From contig NC_044551.1 in NCBI RefSeq assembly GCF_007565055.1, positions 92,100,089 to 92,164,088 on the forward strand: DNA of 64,000 bases, written 5' to 3'. The notes beneath the pieces were generated by a model, which saw only the letters and a list, made by a program, of their open reading frames with translations, made no database searches and was not told the origin of the DNA. Shown one piece after another: positions 11,480 through 21,860 of this stretch. A program made the translations under genes and the position numbers. The stretch comes from Rhinopithecus roxellana (lineage: Eukaryota; Chordata; Mammalia; Primates; Cercopithecidae). Every line of letters starts with the position of its first letter. The first letter of the stretch is position 1.

Positions 11480-11921
11480 TGTATTAGCTTCCTGGGGCTG
11501 CCCCGACAAAGTATCACAAACTCAGGGGCTTCCGCAACAGAGATTTATTCTCTCACAGTCCTCTTTGATTTGGACTTCTAGCCTCCCAGACCTGACTGGC
11601 AGGGCCACACTTCCTCCTAAGGCTCTGGGGTGGGGTGGGGTCCTTCCTGCCTCTTCCAGCTGACAACCCGTGGCATTCCTTGGCGTGTGGATGCATCACT
11701 TCAATCCCTGCCTCCCTCTTCACATGGTCTTCTCTGTATGTACGACTGTGCATCCTCTCCTCTTGTAAAGGGCAGAAGTTGTTGGGTTTAGAGCTCACCC
11801 TACTCTGGTATTACCTCATCTTACTTACATCTACAACAGGCCTGTTTCCAAACAGGGTCACATTCTGAGGTTCTGGCTGGACATGAATTTTGGGATGGGG
11901 GACACTCTTCAACCCAGTACA
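11480..11921 (-). mobile_element. ERVL-MaLR LTR, MLT1 family, antisense
   Basis: Complete antisense MLT1: starts tgtattagcttcctgggg, contains cagagatttattctctcac, cattccttggcgtgtgg and tttccaaacagggtcacatt, and ends gacactcttcaacccagtaca. About 440 bp. Confidence 0.88.
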
Positions 11922-12349
11922 CCTTCCTCCCCAAATCTTGCTAGGTTTCCCATGCCTAAAAGAAGTGCTAATTGGAGAAAATAAGAATAGTTTTCTACTT
12001 ATCTCAGGAGCACAGAAAGATGGCAAAATGGCATGGCCAGTTTTGGAAAGAATATGTAGTGTGTTGTAAAGATATGTGATGATGTGGAGGATGATGTTTT
12101 CACTGATATTTGCAGCCTCTTGTCCACACAGAAGAATTAGAGAGATTAACGCCTTCGAAATCAGCTATATTTTGGCACTCTCTTTTTACTCTTATGATGA
12201 TTATCCTAGTGTCCTTGTTTTTGAGGTGGCTGCTATAATTATGGTAACTTGTGTGAGTATGTTAGAAAGATGTTACAAATGATTAAGCTAGAAATTAGTC
12301 ACTTTGGAGTGTGTAATAGTTCTTTCAAGTCCCCAGCATGTAAGGGAAG
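11922..12349. other. Unique AT-rich sequence
   Basis: Nothing recognised. The 12076-12282 open frame is a chance opening. Confidence 0.45.
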
Positions 12350-12510
12350 GTGACGCTGGTCTACAATGACTGTCTCCATGCATCCATGCAGAAATTGAGA
12401 CCCAAAGAATTGAAAGACTTGTCCAAGTTCTGTGAGTGAGTCAGTGCTAGAAAAATCTTGAGCCCAGCGCCCCAGATGTGATGACTAGTCTCTTTCAAAT
12501 ATTTCTACAG
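12350..12510 (+). mobile_element. MIR SINE, 3' half
   Basis: Blocks agaaattgagacccaaagaa, gacttgtccaagttctgtgag and a tttcaaa-ending tail match the MIR 3' half in order. Confidence 0.6.
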
Positions 12511-12935
12511 GGTTAGAATGGGGGCTCAGGCTTGGCTAAGACCCATATCTTTAGGTGAGTGGCTTTTAAATTGCCACTTGGTCACCCCCACTTGAAAGAG
12601 CTGCAAACACGGGCTGCAGAGTTCAAGCCCGCACCCTCCTCTCTGGAAGTGGAGTGAGAACAGGGTGGGCAGAGGTGGGGCCGCCACACTTGCTTTCCTG
12701 GAAACCCGAGGGAGAGCACAGGATGCCAGGAGAGCACAGGACTCGGCTGGCGGCTGCTTCAGGAGCAGCCCCGCCAACTCTTTAGGCCCACCCTTGTTTG
12801 CCGTCTCACCTTGTGACTATTTCCTGGGCATTGTGGGAGAGGAGGTCTCTTGCTTGAGCTCCTGTCCCTACTGTCTCCTCTCACTAAATGCACGGCATGG
12901 CTTTGCGGTTATAGGCTGAGACATGTCAACTCTTT

Positions 12936-13237
12936 TTTTTGTTTGTTTGTTTGTTTTTGAGATGGAGTTTTGCTCTTGTTGTCCAGGCTGGAGTACGGTG
13001 CGATCTTGGCTCACACAACCTCCGCCTCCTGGATTCAAGCAATTTTCCTGCCTCTGCCTCCCAAGGAGCTGGGATTACAGGCATGCGCCACCACGCCCGG
13101 CTAGTCCTGTATCTTTAATAGAGACAGGGTTTCTCCATGTTGGTCAGAATGGTCTTGAACTCCCGACCTCAGCTGATCCGCCTGCCTCGGCCTCCCAAAG
13201 TGCTGGGATTACAGGCGTGAGTCACTGCGCGCAGCCA
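12936..13237 (-). mobile_element. AluS-like SINE, antisense
   Basis: Tail is a (TTTG)n-type microsatellite at 12936-12958. A full reverse-complement dimer follows, ending cgcgcagcc. A perfect 15-bp target duplication, acatgtcaactcttt, is at 12921-12935 and 13238-13252. Confidence 0.95.
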
Positions 13238-13252
13238 ACATGTCAACTCTTT

Positions 13253-13824
13253 AGGAGAGCTTGAAGACAAAAAATAACCCAGGTCTGAGCATGGGAGGCG
13301 CAAAAATAGGAACTTCTCAGCTTCCACAAGAGCAGATAAACGAATACATAGGCCATAAACCAATGTAGTGATTTCGGCTGGGGGATTTATTTTCTTTTGA
13401 TTGTCCCCTGGAGCTACAAAATACACAAATACAGATTGATAGATTTTTTTCATTAATTCGAAAAGCATTTAATGGCTGTCATCTGTGTGCCAGGCAACTG
13501 ATGCACAGCCAGACTTCCAGGAGGCTGGAGGGGATCCAGATGAACCTCCTGGAGTAGGATTATCAGGAGGGGACTGGAGACCAGGGCCATCCTGACAACC
13601 CCATCTTTGTTCCAGGAAATTCCTAGGGTCCCCTGGGAGGCACAGCTTTGAGAATCCTATTTTGGTGGCTGAACGGATGCACACACTGGAATCGAGGCTG
13701 CGTGTGCTCGGGGTGCGTCGGTGAGTGGGAGGCAGTGGGGTCCGGGTGGGAGCCATACGGAAGCCCTCCCCTCCCCCTCCTCCAGGCATGCCAGTGAGTG
13801 TGGCCTTACGTTGAGTGTATCTTC
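13253..13824. other. Mostly unique sequence
   Basis: No gene. About 13450-13520 (gcatttaatggctgtc, gtgtgccaggcaactg) may be a short L2 or MIR remnant. The minus-strand frame at 13469-13930 (153 codons) shows no domain and overlaps out-of-phase openings on both strands. Confidence 0.4.
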
Positions 13825-13990
13825 CAGTGTGAGTGGCTCCTCCGAGTGTGGTCCAAGGAGGACCCGCAGCATCGGCATCCCCTGGGAGAGCTTTGGAAAT
13901 GCAGAATCTTGGGACCCAGCCTGGACCCACAGTCGGAATCAGATTCCCAGGCGATTCATGTGCGCGTTGAAGTCTGAGAGGATCTGCTTG
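13825..13990 (+). mobile_element. hAT-Charlie type DNA transposon fossil
   Basis: Ordered blocks: agtgtggtccaaggaggacc, agcatcggcatcccctggg, tttggaaatgcagaatcttgg, gaatcagattcccaggcg, ttgaagtctgagag. This is the layout of short hAT-Charlie elements with cagtggttctc termini, here diverged. Confidence 0.65.
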
Positions 13991-15134
13991 AGAACTCCAC
14001 AGCTGGGGCTGACAAATCCTCCTCTGACCTCAAACTTCCTTCCTCCTTCTAAAAAACCCAGAGAACCCAGCTCCCTGCCCACCCATAGCTCTTTCCAGTG
14101 GATCCAACTTCCTCTCACACCCAGTTTGAGCACGGGGAGACGGGAAAGGCATCTTCTCTGCTTCCAGATCGTCTGTTTCTTCCATCGAACGCCACAGTTC
14201 CTGTGAAACCCACAGCAGTAGCAGACCTGGGTCTTGTCAAGAGCTATAAAGGGTCTGAGATTTTACCTACTCCTAGGCTAGCAGTTAGCCTGCCAGTTTG
14301 ACAAATGCTGCCTAATGATGCGAGACTCCCGGGGCAGAGACAAAGGACTTTGCTACTCACAGCACAGCAAGCAGCATAAGTTTTGCTATAAAATATGGTG
14401 TATTAATGCAATATTTGAGTTACAGTAAGGCCAACAGATCAGGGGATGATTGTCATTGAAAGGACAGTTTGTTACTCCCAGCTCCCAGGAGGAGGGGCCA
14501 CGCTGAGCTATTCAGGGCCACATGCGTTGTCAGCAGGCTCAGGAGACAGCGGACATGTGGGCAAAAGCCTTGTTGTGTCCCTACCTGTCTGGTACTTGCT
14601 CCCAGGGTGATTAGGCAGGTGGATAGTGGCCTGGAGTGTGAAAACCCAATAGAGGAGGTGTCTGGGGCATGGGCTTAAGATTGGTCAGTTTGCATTTGAG
14701 AAGCGTGTTGGCAGGAGCCTGGTTCACTATCTCTGGGGATGGGCTAGTACTGGGTGGGGCAGTCCCTCCAGGGTCAGCAAGGTCCCAGATACCAGAATAC
14801 AGAGGATGGAAGACATGGTTAATACAAGCTTAATGTTTGCACTGGTTTCCTATGTCCCAAAAACCCCATGGGGGTGACGTGGAAGGCCCAGGTGGATGCT
14901 GCCATGCGGTGAATTTGCATCACCGAGGGAAAACCCTGAGCTCAGGGGATGCAGATGTTTTATAATGGGTGGTAAGAAAACACACCTAACCTTTGCCCCA
15001 GAGGGAGACATTATCTTTAAAATATTAGGTAATAACCAAACCTGCTCTCTGTGCTGTAGGGAGACACCACCTCTTTCCTTCTCCAAGGCTGTTTGCTGGA
15101 TCTGAAAAGACAATCTGGAACAAGAGGACAGTCA
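13991..15134. other. Unique sequence
   Basis: No repeat family, exon-like block or RNA gene recognised. Moderately GC-rich with several 60-90 codon chance frames. Confidence 0.45.
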
Positions 15135-15446
15135 GGCCAGTCATGGTGGTTCCCAGCACTTTGGGAGGCCGAGGCAGGTGAATCACTGGAGGTCAGGAGT
15201 TTGAGACCAGTCTGGCCAACATGGAGAAACCCTGCCTCTACTAAAAATACAAAAATCAGCTGGGAGTGGTGGGTACACCTGTAATCCCAGCTACTCGGGA
15301 GGCTGAGGCAGGAGAATCGCTTGAACCCGGGAGGTGGAGTTTGCAGTGAGCCGAGATCGTGCCACTGCACTCCAGCCTGGTGATAGAGCGAGACTCCGTC
15401 AAAAACAAAACAAAACAAAAAAACCTCAAACCAAAACAAAACAAAA
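15135..15446 (+). mobile_element. AluS-like SINE with a 5' internal deletion
   Basis: Starts ggccagtcatggtgg and then jumps to ttcccagcactttggg, so about 14 bases of the usual gctcacgcctgtaatc block are missing. The rest is full length, with a CAAAA-rich tail at about 15404-15446. Confidence 0.9.
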
Positions 15447-15879
15447 ATGGTTAAAATGCTACACTTTCTTATATTTTACTGCAATTAAAAATCAAAACAA
15501 AAACCTTAAAAGATATAAACCTTTCCGAATGCTGTTCTTTTCTGTCATAAACAGTTCCTCTTATGAAGGCCTTTCTGGTGTGTTAAAGACCTGCTCCAGA
15601 GAACATAAAATGGATCAGAAGAACAAAAAGTGGATGTCACTTCATGGACATTTTGATAACATCAATGTCATGTACATTTCTTTCCCATAAATTCTGGGGA
15701 ATTTTTAAGTGGCATGTGGGGCTCTGAAATGTTGGGAGAGATCAGATTTTAGGGGAGTGGGGAACTCTTATGTAATGGTCCAAGGGCCCAATAAACTTGG
15801 GTGCCAGGGCCCTGGCATGAGGGCAGAGAAGGGGCTCTTGGAACTGGGGTCCTGGCAGTAAGGGGAGGGATGGACACGG
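15447..15879. other. Unique AT-rich sequence
   Basis: No gene or named repeat. The 15334-15690 open frame is Alu tail running into AT-rich sequence. Confidence 0.45.
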
Positions 15880-16075
15880 TAGTAGGTAGAATGTTTCCCC
15901 TCAAATTTCAGGTAAACTCGGAATCTGCGAACGTGATCTTACTCGAAAGTACTGTCTTTGCAGTTGTAATCAGTGAGGAATCATGAGATAAAATCATCCT
16001 GAATTTAAGGTGGGCCCTGAATCCAATGACTCTTGTCCTTGTACGAAGAGAAGGATGACAACACTGAGTCACTCT
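15880..16075 (+). mobile_element. ERVL-MaLR LTR, MLT1 fragment (5' half)
   Basis: Blocks gtaggtagaatgtttcccc, tttgcagttgtaatcagtgagg, aaatcatcctgaatttaagg, tgaatccaatgactcttgtcc are the first half of MLT1D-type LTRs. The 3' half is absent. Confidence 0.75.
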
Positions 16076-16849
16076 GAAAGCTCAGCGTGGTGGAACTTAG
16101 TAGCATGATCCAGCTGTGAGGAAGCAACTTCCAGGTGTGCTGCCAGCTGCTGACCTAGGGGGTTCACCAAGAGGGCCCCTCCCTGCCCAGTGCCCTGACT
16201 CGGGTCCAGGGCTGCACACTTGGATGACAGAAGGACATTCTCAAGCTCACCTGGCTGCTCAGAGAATACAACCAGACAGTTGGCACTGACTACTCACACG
16301 CTCATGTTTATTAAGAGATTCTGACTGGTGGGAATTGAGTCATGAGAGCCAAAAGCACGTGTGCAAAAGAAAACGAGCGTTTTCACCTTTTAAGCGAACA
16401 CTGGGGGCTGAAAGAATGCTGGAGCCTGTGCTAACTCCCTGAGCCAGCGCAGCTGCCGCATGTCCTCTGCAGGGGTCTCCACCTGGTGCTCCCAGAGAGA
16501 TAAACCAGGGATTACATCTAGACGGTCAGAGATCAGCACCTGTCTAGACAGAGGCTCTAAACTGGGGCAGTGGGGGTGAGGTTGGAAAGAAGCAGATGGG
16601 ATAGATACACATAGTTGGAGGGAGCCTTCTTCTATTTAGGGGCATCTCAGCAGATCTTCTCAGCTGCCAAACAGCCAGCCCCAAGCATTTCCCTGTTGCA
16701 GAGGTGGGTGCCCATGCTATCCAATGATTCCCTCGGCTGACAGACAGGGATGGGGTGAAGAAATAGCAGGAGAAGATGAGAAGGAAATGGTGAGCGAAAC
16801 AGAGAAGGTGGGGGAGGACAGAAAATGTAAATGACACACAAAATGCTCT
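16076..16849. other. Unique sequence
   Basis: No gene or recognised repeat. The 16544-16897 minus-strand frame (117 codons) ends inside the following MIR and shows no domain. Confidence 0.4.
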
Positions 16850-16985
16850 GAGATGCTTACTGGATGCCAGACACTGTTCTGAATGTTTCGCGGACACTGA
16901 GTCCTCCTGACAAGCCCATGAGGGAGAGCTTTTATTTCCTGCATTTTCCAGAGGTGGAGGCTGAGGCAGGGAGGTGGGTTATGGC
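16850..16985 (+). mobile_element. MIR SINE
   Basis: atgcttactggatgccagacactgt, then tgacaagcccatgaggg, then tgcattttccagaggtggagg: the MIR core order. Confidence 0.75.
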
Positions 16986-17079
16986 CTTTCTGAGAGTATT
17001 CGCAAACATTCACCGAAACATAGTATGTTCACCAACACGGAGTTCAAAATCCACACTGAGGGGCTGGGTGGTCCATTAA

Positions 17080-17225
17080 TAACACGTGTTGGGCATGTTC
17101 TATGATCCAAAATCCACTAGGACCCTGGGCTACCAGGCCCAATGTCTCTCTGGAATGCCTACAGCCTAGCAAGGGGACAGAGAGATGCTAATTATAAACA
17201 ATGAGATGGGATAATGTTGTTGTCG
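17080..17225 (+). mobile_element. L2-like LINE remnant
   Basis: Weak match: gttgggcatgttctatgatcc, a ggaatgcctacagcctag block and gagagatgctaattataaac resemble the L2 3' region. Strongly diverged. Confidence 0.35.
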
Positions 17226-17234
17226 AAGTGCCGA

Positions 17235-17600
17235 CACTTGAGCCCAGGCGTTCTAGAACAGCTTGGGCAACATTAGTGAGACGCCCGCTCTCTACAAAAA
17301 TTCAAAAATTAGCCGAGCGTGGTGGTGCATGCCTGTAGTCCCAGCTACTTGGGAGGCTAAGGTGAACAGACTGCTTGAGCCCAGGAGCTTAAGACCAGCC
17401 TGGGCAACATGGCGAAACCTTGTCTCTACACAAAATACAAAAAATTAGCCAGGCATGGTTGTGCATGCCTGTAGTCCCAGCTACTCGGGAGGCTGAGGTG
17501 GGAGGATCACCTGAGCCTGGGAGATCAAGGCTGCAGAGAGCCATGATTGCACCACTGCACTCCAGTCTGGATGACAGAGTGGTACCCCGTCTCAAAAAAG
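17235..17600 (+). mobile_element. Rearranged AluJ with a 137-bp internal duplication
   Basis: The element is 5'-truncated (begins cacttgagcccagg) and has three arm-like units. The stretch from cttgagcccagg at 17237 recurs at 17374, and the following right-arm ctgagcctggg starts at 17511, giving two spacings of exactly 137 bases. Each unit runs gagaccagcctggg, an A-rich linker, ttagcc, cctgtagtcccagctact. This fits unequal recombination between the homologous left and right arms. Confidence 0.85.
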
Positions 17601-17616
17601 AACCACCACCAAAGAA

Positions 17617-17700
17617 CTGGAAAAGTCCTGCAGGTAGTTGGAATTGCTCAACAGGCACCCGGGAGAGCCTCACAGGGGTCTGGAATAGTCCAGCAGGTGC
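17617..17700 (+). repeat. Degenerate 21-bp minisatellite, four copies
   Basis: Four contiguous 21-base units at 17617, 17638, 17659 and 17680. The first and fourth share 17 of 21 bases (both start ctggaa and hold agtcc, then gcaggt). The middle two are more diverged but keep the ggaa/ggga start and the cacaggg/aacaggc block. A fifth, weaker unit may follow. It begins 16 bases after the rearranged Alu. Confidence 0.6.
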
Positions 17701-17875
17701 GTGAAAGAACCCTGGCTATATCTGTACCTTGGAAGAGTCAAGTGCAAGAGCTAAATTTCCATGGGAAGAGGTGAGGGACATGGAGTGAGATTGGAAAGGT
17801 CTCCGAATGGCAATAAGGAGGATGATATCCTGTACTCCAACATGGCTGCTATCCGAAGATTTCCAAAATGGAAAT

Positions 17876-18537
17876 GTGTTAGGATTTTTTCTGTTGCAAA
17901 AGTCAGAAATCAAATTCAAACTAGTTTAGACAGAAAAGGGAATGTGTTAGGACTCTGGGGAGCTCTAAGAACTGTAGTGAGTGCAGGGACATCAGGAAGT
18001 ATAACGTGGCTCTGGAATGGAGCCCAGATGCCCTGCGGCTCCGACTTTGACCTAGGTTTCTCTGTGCCTGGTGTCATTCCTCCCCCTGCAGGTGGGCATT
18101 CTCCATGTGGCAGGGAACCTCTGTGTGGCAGAAAAATTCTGCAGGGCAGGGTACCGGGAGGCAGGTACCTCCATAGGGCAGCCTACCATGAGCCAGCACC
18201 TCTAGGTAGCAGTACTTCTCTGACATCATTGCAGGTTAGAGATCCCTGAAAAGCAGACAATTTCTCACCTTTGACTTTAAAAGCCCCAGGAAAGGAAGAA
18301 TTCTGATTGGTCTAGTTTCAGTCACGTGTCAACAGCGGACCAATCAACTGTGGCCGGGGCACAGATGCTTTACAGAGGCTGGCCTGTGTCATGTGACCAC
18401 CACATGACCTGCATCATGTGATGGGTGGAGGAGAGGGTGGGCCTGCTGTGATTGGTAGCCTCCTCCCCCTGGGAGGAGACCTTTTCTAAAGGGAAGTGAG
18501 GAGAGCCATGTGGACAAACAGCAGATGTTCACTGCAG
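17876..18537 (+). mobile_element. Ancient interspersed repeat with CCAAT and E-box motifs, family not named
   Basis: Block order, from memory of recurrent mammalian copies: gttgcaaaagtcagaaatc...agacagaaaagggaatgtg, a wordy middle, tctgattggtc...gtcacgtg...accaatcaactgtggcc, then ggacaaacagcagatgttcactgc as the end. A second, reversed copy of part of it appears at 39755-40010. Confidence 0.5.
18306..18455. promoter_or_regulatory. CCAAT / E-box motif cluster (repeat-derived)
   Basis: Three CCAAT-type boxes (attgg at 18306-18310, ccaat at 18340-18344, attgg at 18451-18455) surround E-boxes: cacgtg at 18323-18328, catgtg at 18390-18395 and 18415-18420, cacatg at 18401-18406. The set belongs to the ancient repeat it lies in, so it need not be functional here. 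Confidence 0.25.
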
Positions 18538-18889
18538 GAAGGGCCCGAACCAGATGGGTTTTGGAGATTACTGGGAAGGCAGCCACACAGAGGGTGGGTC
18601 TGAAGCTCCGCGATCAGCCGCAGAAATGTTTCTCAACTTTGTTCAACACGAGCGCACTCCAGATAAGAAAAACAAGCGAAGCCTTTTTAGAATGTTATCT
18701 GAAATTCAAAATAGATTAAGTCTCAGGAAGATAAATAAACCAAATGAGCACTGCTTGGCTTCCAAAGCACACGCCCATCCCCTGGGGAGGCAGGCAGCCC
18801 ACACTCCTGCCAGGAGAGAAGAGACCAGCTCTGGAATGGAATGAGCAGTTGCACTGGTGGGAGGGGAACAGGCACTGGAGTTGGTTCTA
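18538..18889. other. Unique sequence
   Basis: Nothing recognised. Confidence 0.45.
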
Positions 18890-19042
18890 CACGTGTTTCT
18901 CACTGTCATGGGCCCAGGACTCCCGGGCATCTGGTAAACATGCAGGTTCTGAGGCAGAAGGGCTGCGGCTGGGCCTGAGGGTCTTCTTTTCAAGCTCCCA
19001 CGTGAGGGGGGCTACTGCTGGCCCTGGCACCCCACTTTGAGT
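18890..19042 (+). mobile_element. hAT-Charlie type DNA transposon fossil
   Basis: Blocks gtttctcactgtc, ggcatctggtaaacatgcagg, ggctgggcctgagggtctt, ttcaagctcccacgtgagg and a closing accccactttgagtag follow short hAT-Charlie elements. Confidence 0.6.
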
Positions 19043-19449
19043 AGCGAAGACTTACGGTCTAGAATCTGCAGATTTGGATGAGATATTGGCGAAGAGCTGC
19101 GAGCTGGCCCTCAGGGAAGCCACCCAGGTGGCCAGCGCTGGTGGTCCCATCTCACATGGAGCTGGGCATGACTGCGCCAGGCAGATGTGTGGGCCTTGGC
19201 CGAGCCTGGGCCGGCCCCTACTCTGGGCTGCTCACACCCATCCCTGGCCACCCGGAAAACTTGTGCCAGAGTCAGCGGGGAAAGGAGTGGACTTGCTGTC
19301 ACGTCATACTTGGATCAGAGCCCGAGGACCTCAGTGGCGGCTCCCTTGGGATACCTGTGGGGGCTGAAAGAGACAGAGAAGGCTTCCTCCAGGCTCCGTG
19401 GGCAGCTTTACCCGGCAACAAGGACGGGTGTCCTAAGCCAGCCCCTCTG
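19043..19449. other. GC-rich unique sequence, no island
   Basis: The CpG density looks raised by eye but well below that of a CpG island. Four overlapping frames of 63-155 codons on both strands (19074-19545) are typical of GC-rich non-coding DNA. No domain is recognisable. Confidence 0.45.
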
Positions 19450-19838
19450 TGTAGGCAGAATAATGGCCTCCAAATATATCAGGTTTTAATTCCTGGAACC
19501 TGTAATTGTTACCTCATGCGGCAAACGCTTTGCAGGTGTGATTAAATTAAGGAGCTTGAGATGAGGGGATTATTCTGGTGGAGAGGGACGCAGAGGGACG
19601 TTTGACACAGAAGAGGGGAAGCGATGTCACCATGGAGGCAGAGGTTGCAGGAGTGCTGCCCTGAGCCCGGGAAGCCGAAGAGCAAGGAACGGATTCTCCC
19701 CGGAGCCTCCGATGGGAGGGCGGCCGTCCAGCACCTTGACGTCACCACCTCTGGCCTCTAGGATTGTGTGGAATAGACTCCTGTTGTGTTCAGCCTCCCT
19801 GTGTGTGGCAGTTTGTTCCCCCAGCCACGGGAAGTGCG
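19450..19838 (+). mobile_element. ERVL-MaLR LTR, MLT1D-like
   Basis: Ordered MLT1D blocks: gtaggcagaataatggcctcc, gcaggtgtgattaaattaagg, gaacggattctccccgg, agcaccttgacgtcac, and a 3' end at ggcagtttgttcccccagcc. The long minus-strand frame at 19627-20172 is this LTR plus GC-rich sequence read backwards. Confidence 0.85.
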
Positions 19839-20452
19839 TGCTCCCACCCTGGGTGCTGGGGAGAGGGGGAGGTCTGGGGGGCGCGTCCCGGGGGCCTCTG
19901 CTTCTCTGCTCTCTCTTAAGAGCCAGGGCTTCTCTTCGGGCTGTGGGGAAGGGGCCTTGGGGTGTCTGCGTCTGTTGAAATGGGGGCTCCGCGTGGGGTA
20001 GCAGAGCTTCAAGGCCTGGAGGGTGTTCAAGGCTGAGCGCAGGCAACCCAGGCAGCTGCAGAGGAAAGAACGCAGGAGGCTGAGGCTGTGCCTCCCGGAG
20101 GGAGGGCCAAGGAGGAGCAGGGAGGTCTATGCCCAAGGATGGGTCAAGCTGCAGCAGGCTGTCCCCACTCACTCCTCTCTAACCACCCCCAGGCCCTGGC
20201 CCAGGACCTGACCTCCTCCATGGCTGCGGTCCGGCCCACTGCTGCCCCAGTGATTCCCACATAGTCAGCTGTGGGCAGGGCCAGGGGCCTCCATCCCCTC
20301 CAGGGTCTTCCCTGGGACGCCAGCCTGCTCCTTGGGCCTCTCCAGAGCCTGCAGAGTGAACGAAAGGCCCTGTTAACTCAGGCCTTCTGCATCCTACCGC
20401 CAGGAGCCTGCTCAGTAAGCACTTAGGGGAGGAAGGGAAAAAAGCACAATAG
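19839..20452. other. GC-rich unique sequence
   Basis: No gene or repeat recognised. Open frames here are chance openings on both strands. Confidence 0.4.
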
Positions 20453-20750
20453 ACCTGGCAGGTGGCTCATGCCTGTAATCTCAGCACTTTAGGAGGCTGA
20501 GGCAGGCGGATTACTTCAGGTTGGGAGTTCGAGACCAGCCTGGGCAACATGGTGAAACCCCGTCTCTACTAAAAATACAAAAATTAGCTGGGTGGTGGGC
20601 ACTTGTAGTCCCAGCTCCTCGGGAGGCTGAGGCAGGATAATCGCTTGAACCCGGGAAGCAGAGGTTACAGTGAGCCCAGATCACACCATTGCACTGCAGT
20701 TTGGGTGGCAGAGTGAGACTCTGTCTCAAAAAAAAAAAAAAAAAAAAAAA
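20453..20750 (+). mobile_element. AluS-like SINE
   Basis: Starts ggcaggtggctcatg with the first few bases lost. Full right arm and a 22-base A-tail at 20729-20750. Confidence 0.92.
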
Positions 20751-20812
20751 CCCTCAGGTGGAGTGAATGAGCCTCATTAATATTCCAGAAACAATTTTGA
20801 CAAAAGTGGCAT

Positions 20813-21262
20813 TACAGATTGAATTTTGTGTCTCCCCAGAAAAATACGTTGAGGTCCCAACCCCCAGTATCTCAGGCAGTGGTCTTATTTGGAAACAGGA
20901 TGTTGCAGTTGTAAATAGTTAAGATGAGGTCCTGCCAGAGGACAGTGGGCCCCTAATCCATGATGACTGCTGTCCTTACAGGAAGACAGCCAGGTGACGA
21001 TAGAGACACAGGAAGAATGCCATATAACAGAAACAGAGATTAGGGGGATGCAGCTGGAAGCCCAGGGATGACGAGGATTGCCAGCAACCCACAGAGGTGA
21101 GGATGAGGCAAGGAGAAATTTGCCCCACAGGTTTCAGAGGGGACAAGCCCTATTCACACCTTGATCTTGAACTTCTGGCCTCCAGAACTGTGAGACAGTA
21201 AGTTTCCATTGTTTAAGCCCCGATCTGTGGTACTTCGTTAGTGCAGCACAAGCAAACTGATA
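20813..21262 (+). mobile_element. ERVL-MaLR LTR, MLT1 family, near full length
   Basis: Starts attacagattgaattttgtg. Contains ttatttggaaacaggatg, gttaagatgaggtcctgcc, aattgccagcaaccc-like and cttctggcctccagaactgtgagac blocks, and closes aagcaaactgatag. Confidence 0.87.
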
Positions 21263-21424
21263 GGGGCGATGTCTGCCCCTTCTTTGCTCTGCCCTCTGCC
21301 ACCTGCCATGGCAGCCCCCCATAGCCCCTTCTCAGGTGGTGACCCCCTTCTCCTTGGTGGCACCCTCAATAAACCCCTATCTTGTGTTTGAAAATGGGCA
21401 ATCACCTTTATGAAAGAAATGAGG

Positions 21425-21860
21425 CTTTTCTCGCTCCCAGGCCATCTTAGTGGCTGCTCTCAGTTGGGGGTCATCCTGCACCTAAGGCAGGAAGTTGGTG
21501 GCCACAAAGAAGAAGAAAAAGTTCCTGGAGTCAATCAACTGTAGGCTCCAACTCGTTATGAAAGGTGGAAAGTACAAGCTGGGGTACAAGCAGACTCTGA
21601 AGATGATCAGACAGGGCAAAGTAAAATTGGTCATTCTCACTAACAACCGCCCAGCTATGGAATGTTGGCCAAAATTGGTGTCCATCACTAGGGTGGCAAT
21701 AATATTGGACTGGGCACAGCATGTGGAAAATACTACAGAGTGTGCACAATGGCTATCATTGATCCAGGTGATTCTGACATCATTAGAAGCACACCAGAAC
21801 AGACTGGTGAAAAGTAAACCATGCAAAATTTTCCTGTAATAAAATTTGCCCAAGCTTGTT
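21425..21860 (+). pseudogene. RPL30: RPL30 processed pseudogene
   Basis: An intronless copy of the mRNA for large-subunit ribosomal protein L30 (115 residues in the family). It includes the pyrimidine-rich 5' leader (cttttctcgctccc at 21425), the coding stretch from 21495 to the ancestral TAA at 21815-21817, and an AATAAA signal at 21838-21843. The first 54 or so codons are clearly L30 (ESIN, RLQLVMK, LGYKQTLKMIRQGK). Lesions: the start ATG is TTG at 21495, and a net 25-base deletion just after the NN-PA codons (about 21654) shifts the frame, so the remaining C-terminal half (HHYSG, GKYYRVC, IDPGDSD at DNA level) is out of phase. No introns plus leader, poly(A) signal and A-derived tail show L1-mediated retrocopying. 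It should make no functional protein. Confidence 0.95.

Noticed and set aside
13469..13930. 153-codon minus-strand open frame
   Set aside because: No recognisable domain. Several openings in other phases overlap it and it crosses into a hAT fossil, as expected in GC-rich non-coding sequence.
19627..20172. 181-codon minus-strand open frame, the longest in the window
   Set aside because: Its 3' half is the reverse of an MLT1 LTR and the rest is proline-rich GC-biased sequence with open frames on the other strand too. No splice-site pattern or family resemblance.
19043..20450. Possible CpG island promoter
   Set aside because: GC is raised but CpG pairs look well below island density by eye, and part of it is LTR.
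21495..21839. Possibility that the RPL30-like frame is a functional gene
   Set aside because: Start codon is TTG, a net 25-base deletion shifts the frame after about 54 codons, and there are no introns. It is a processed pseudogene.
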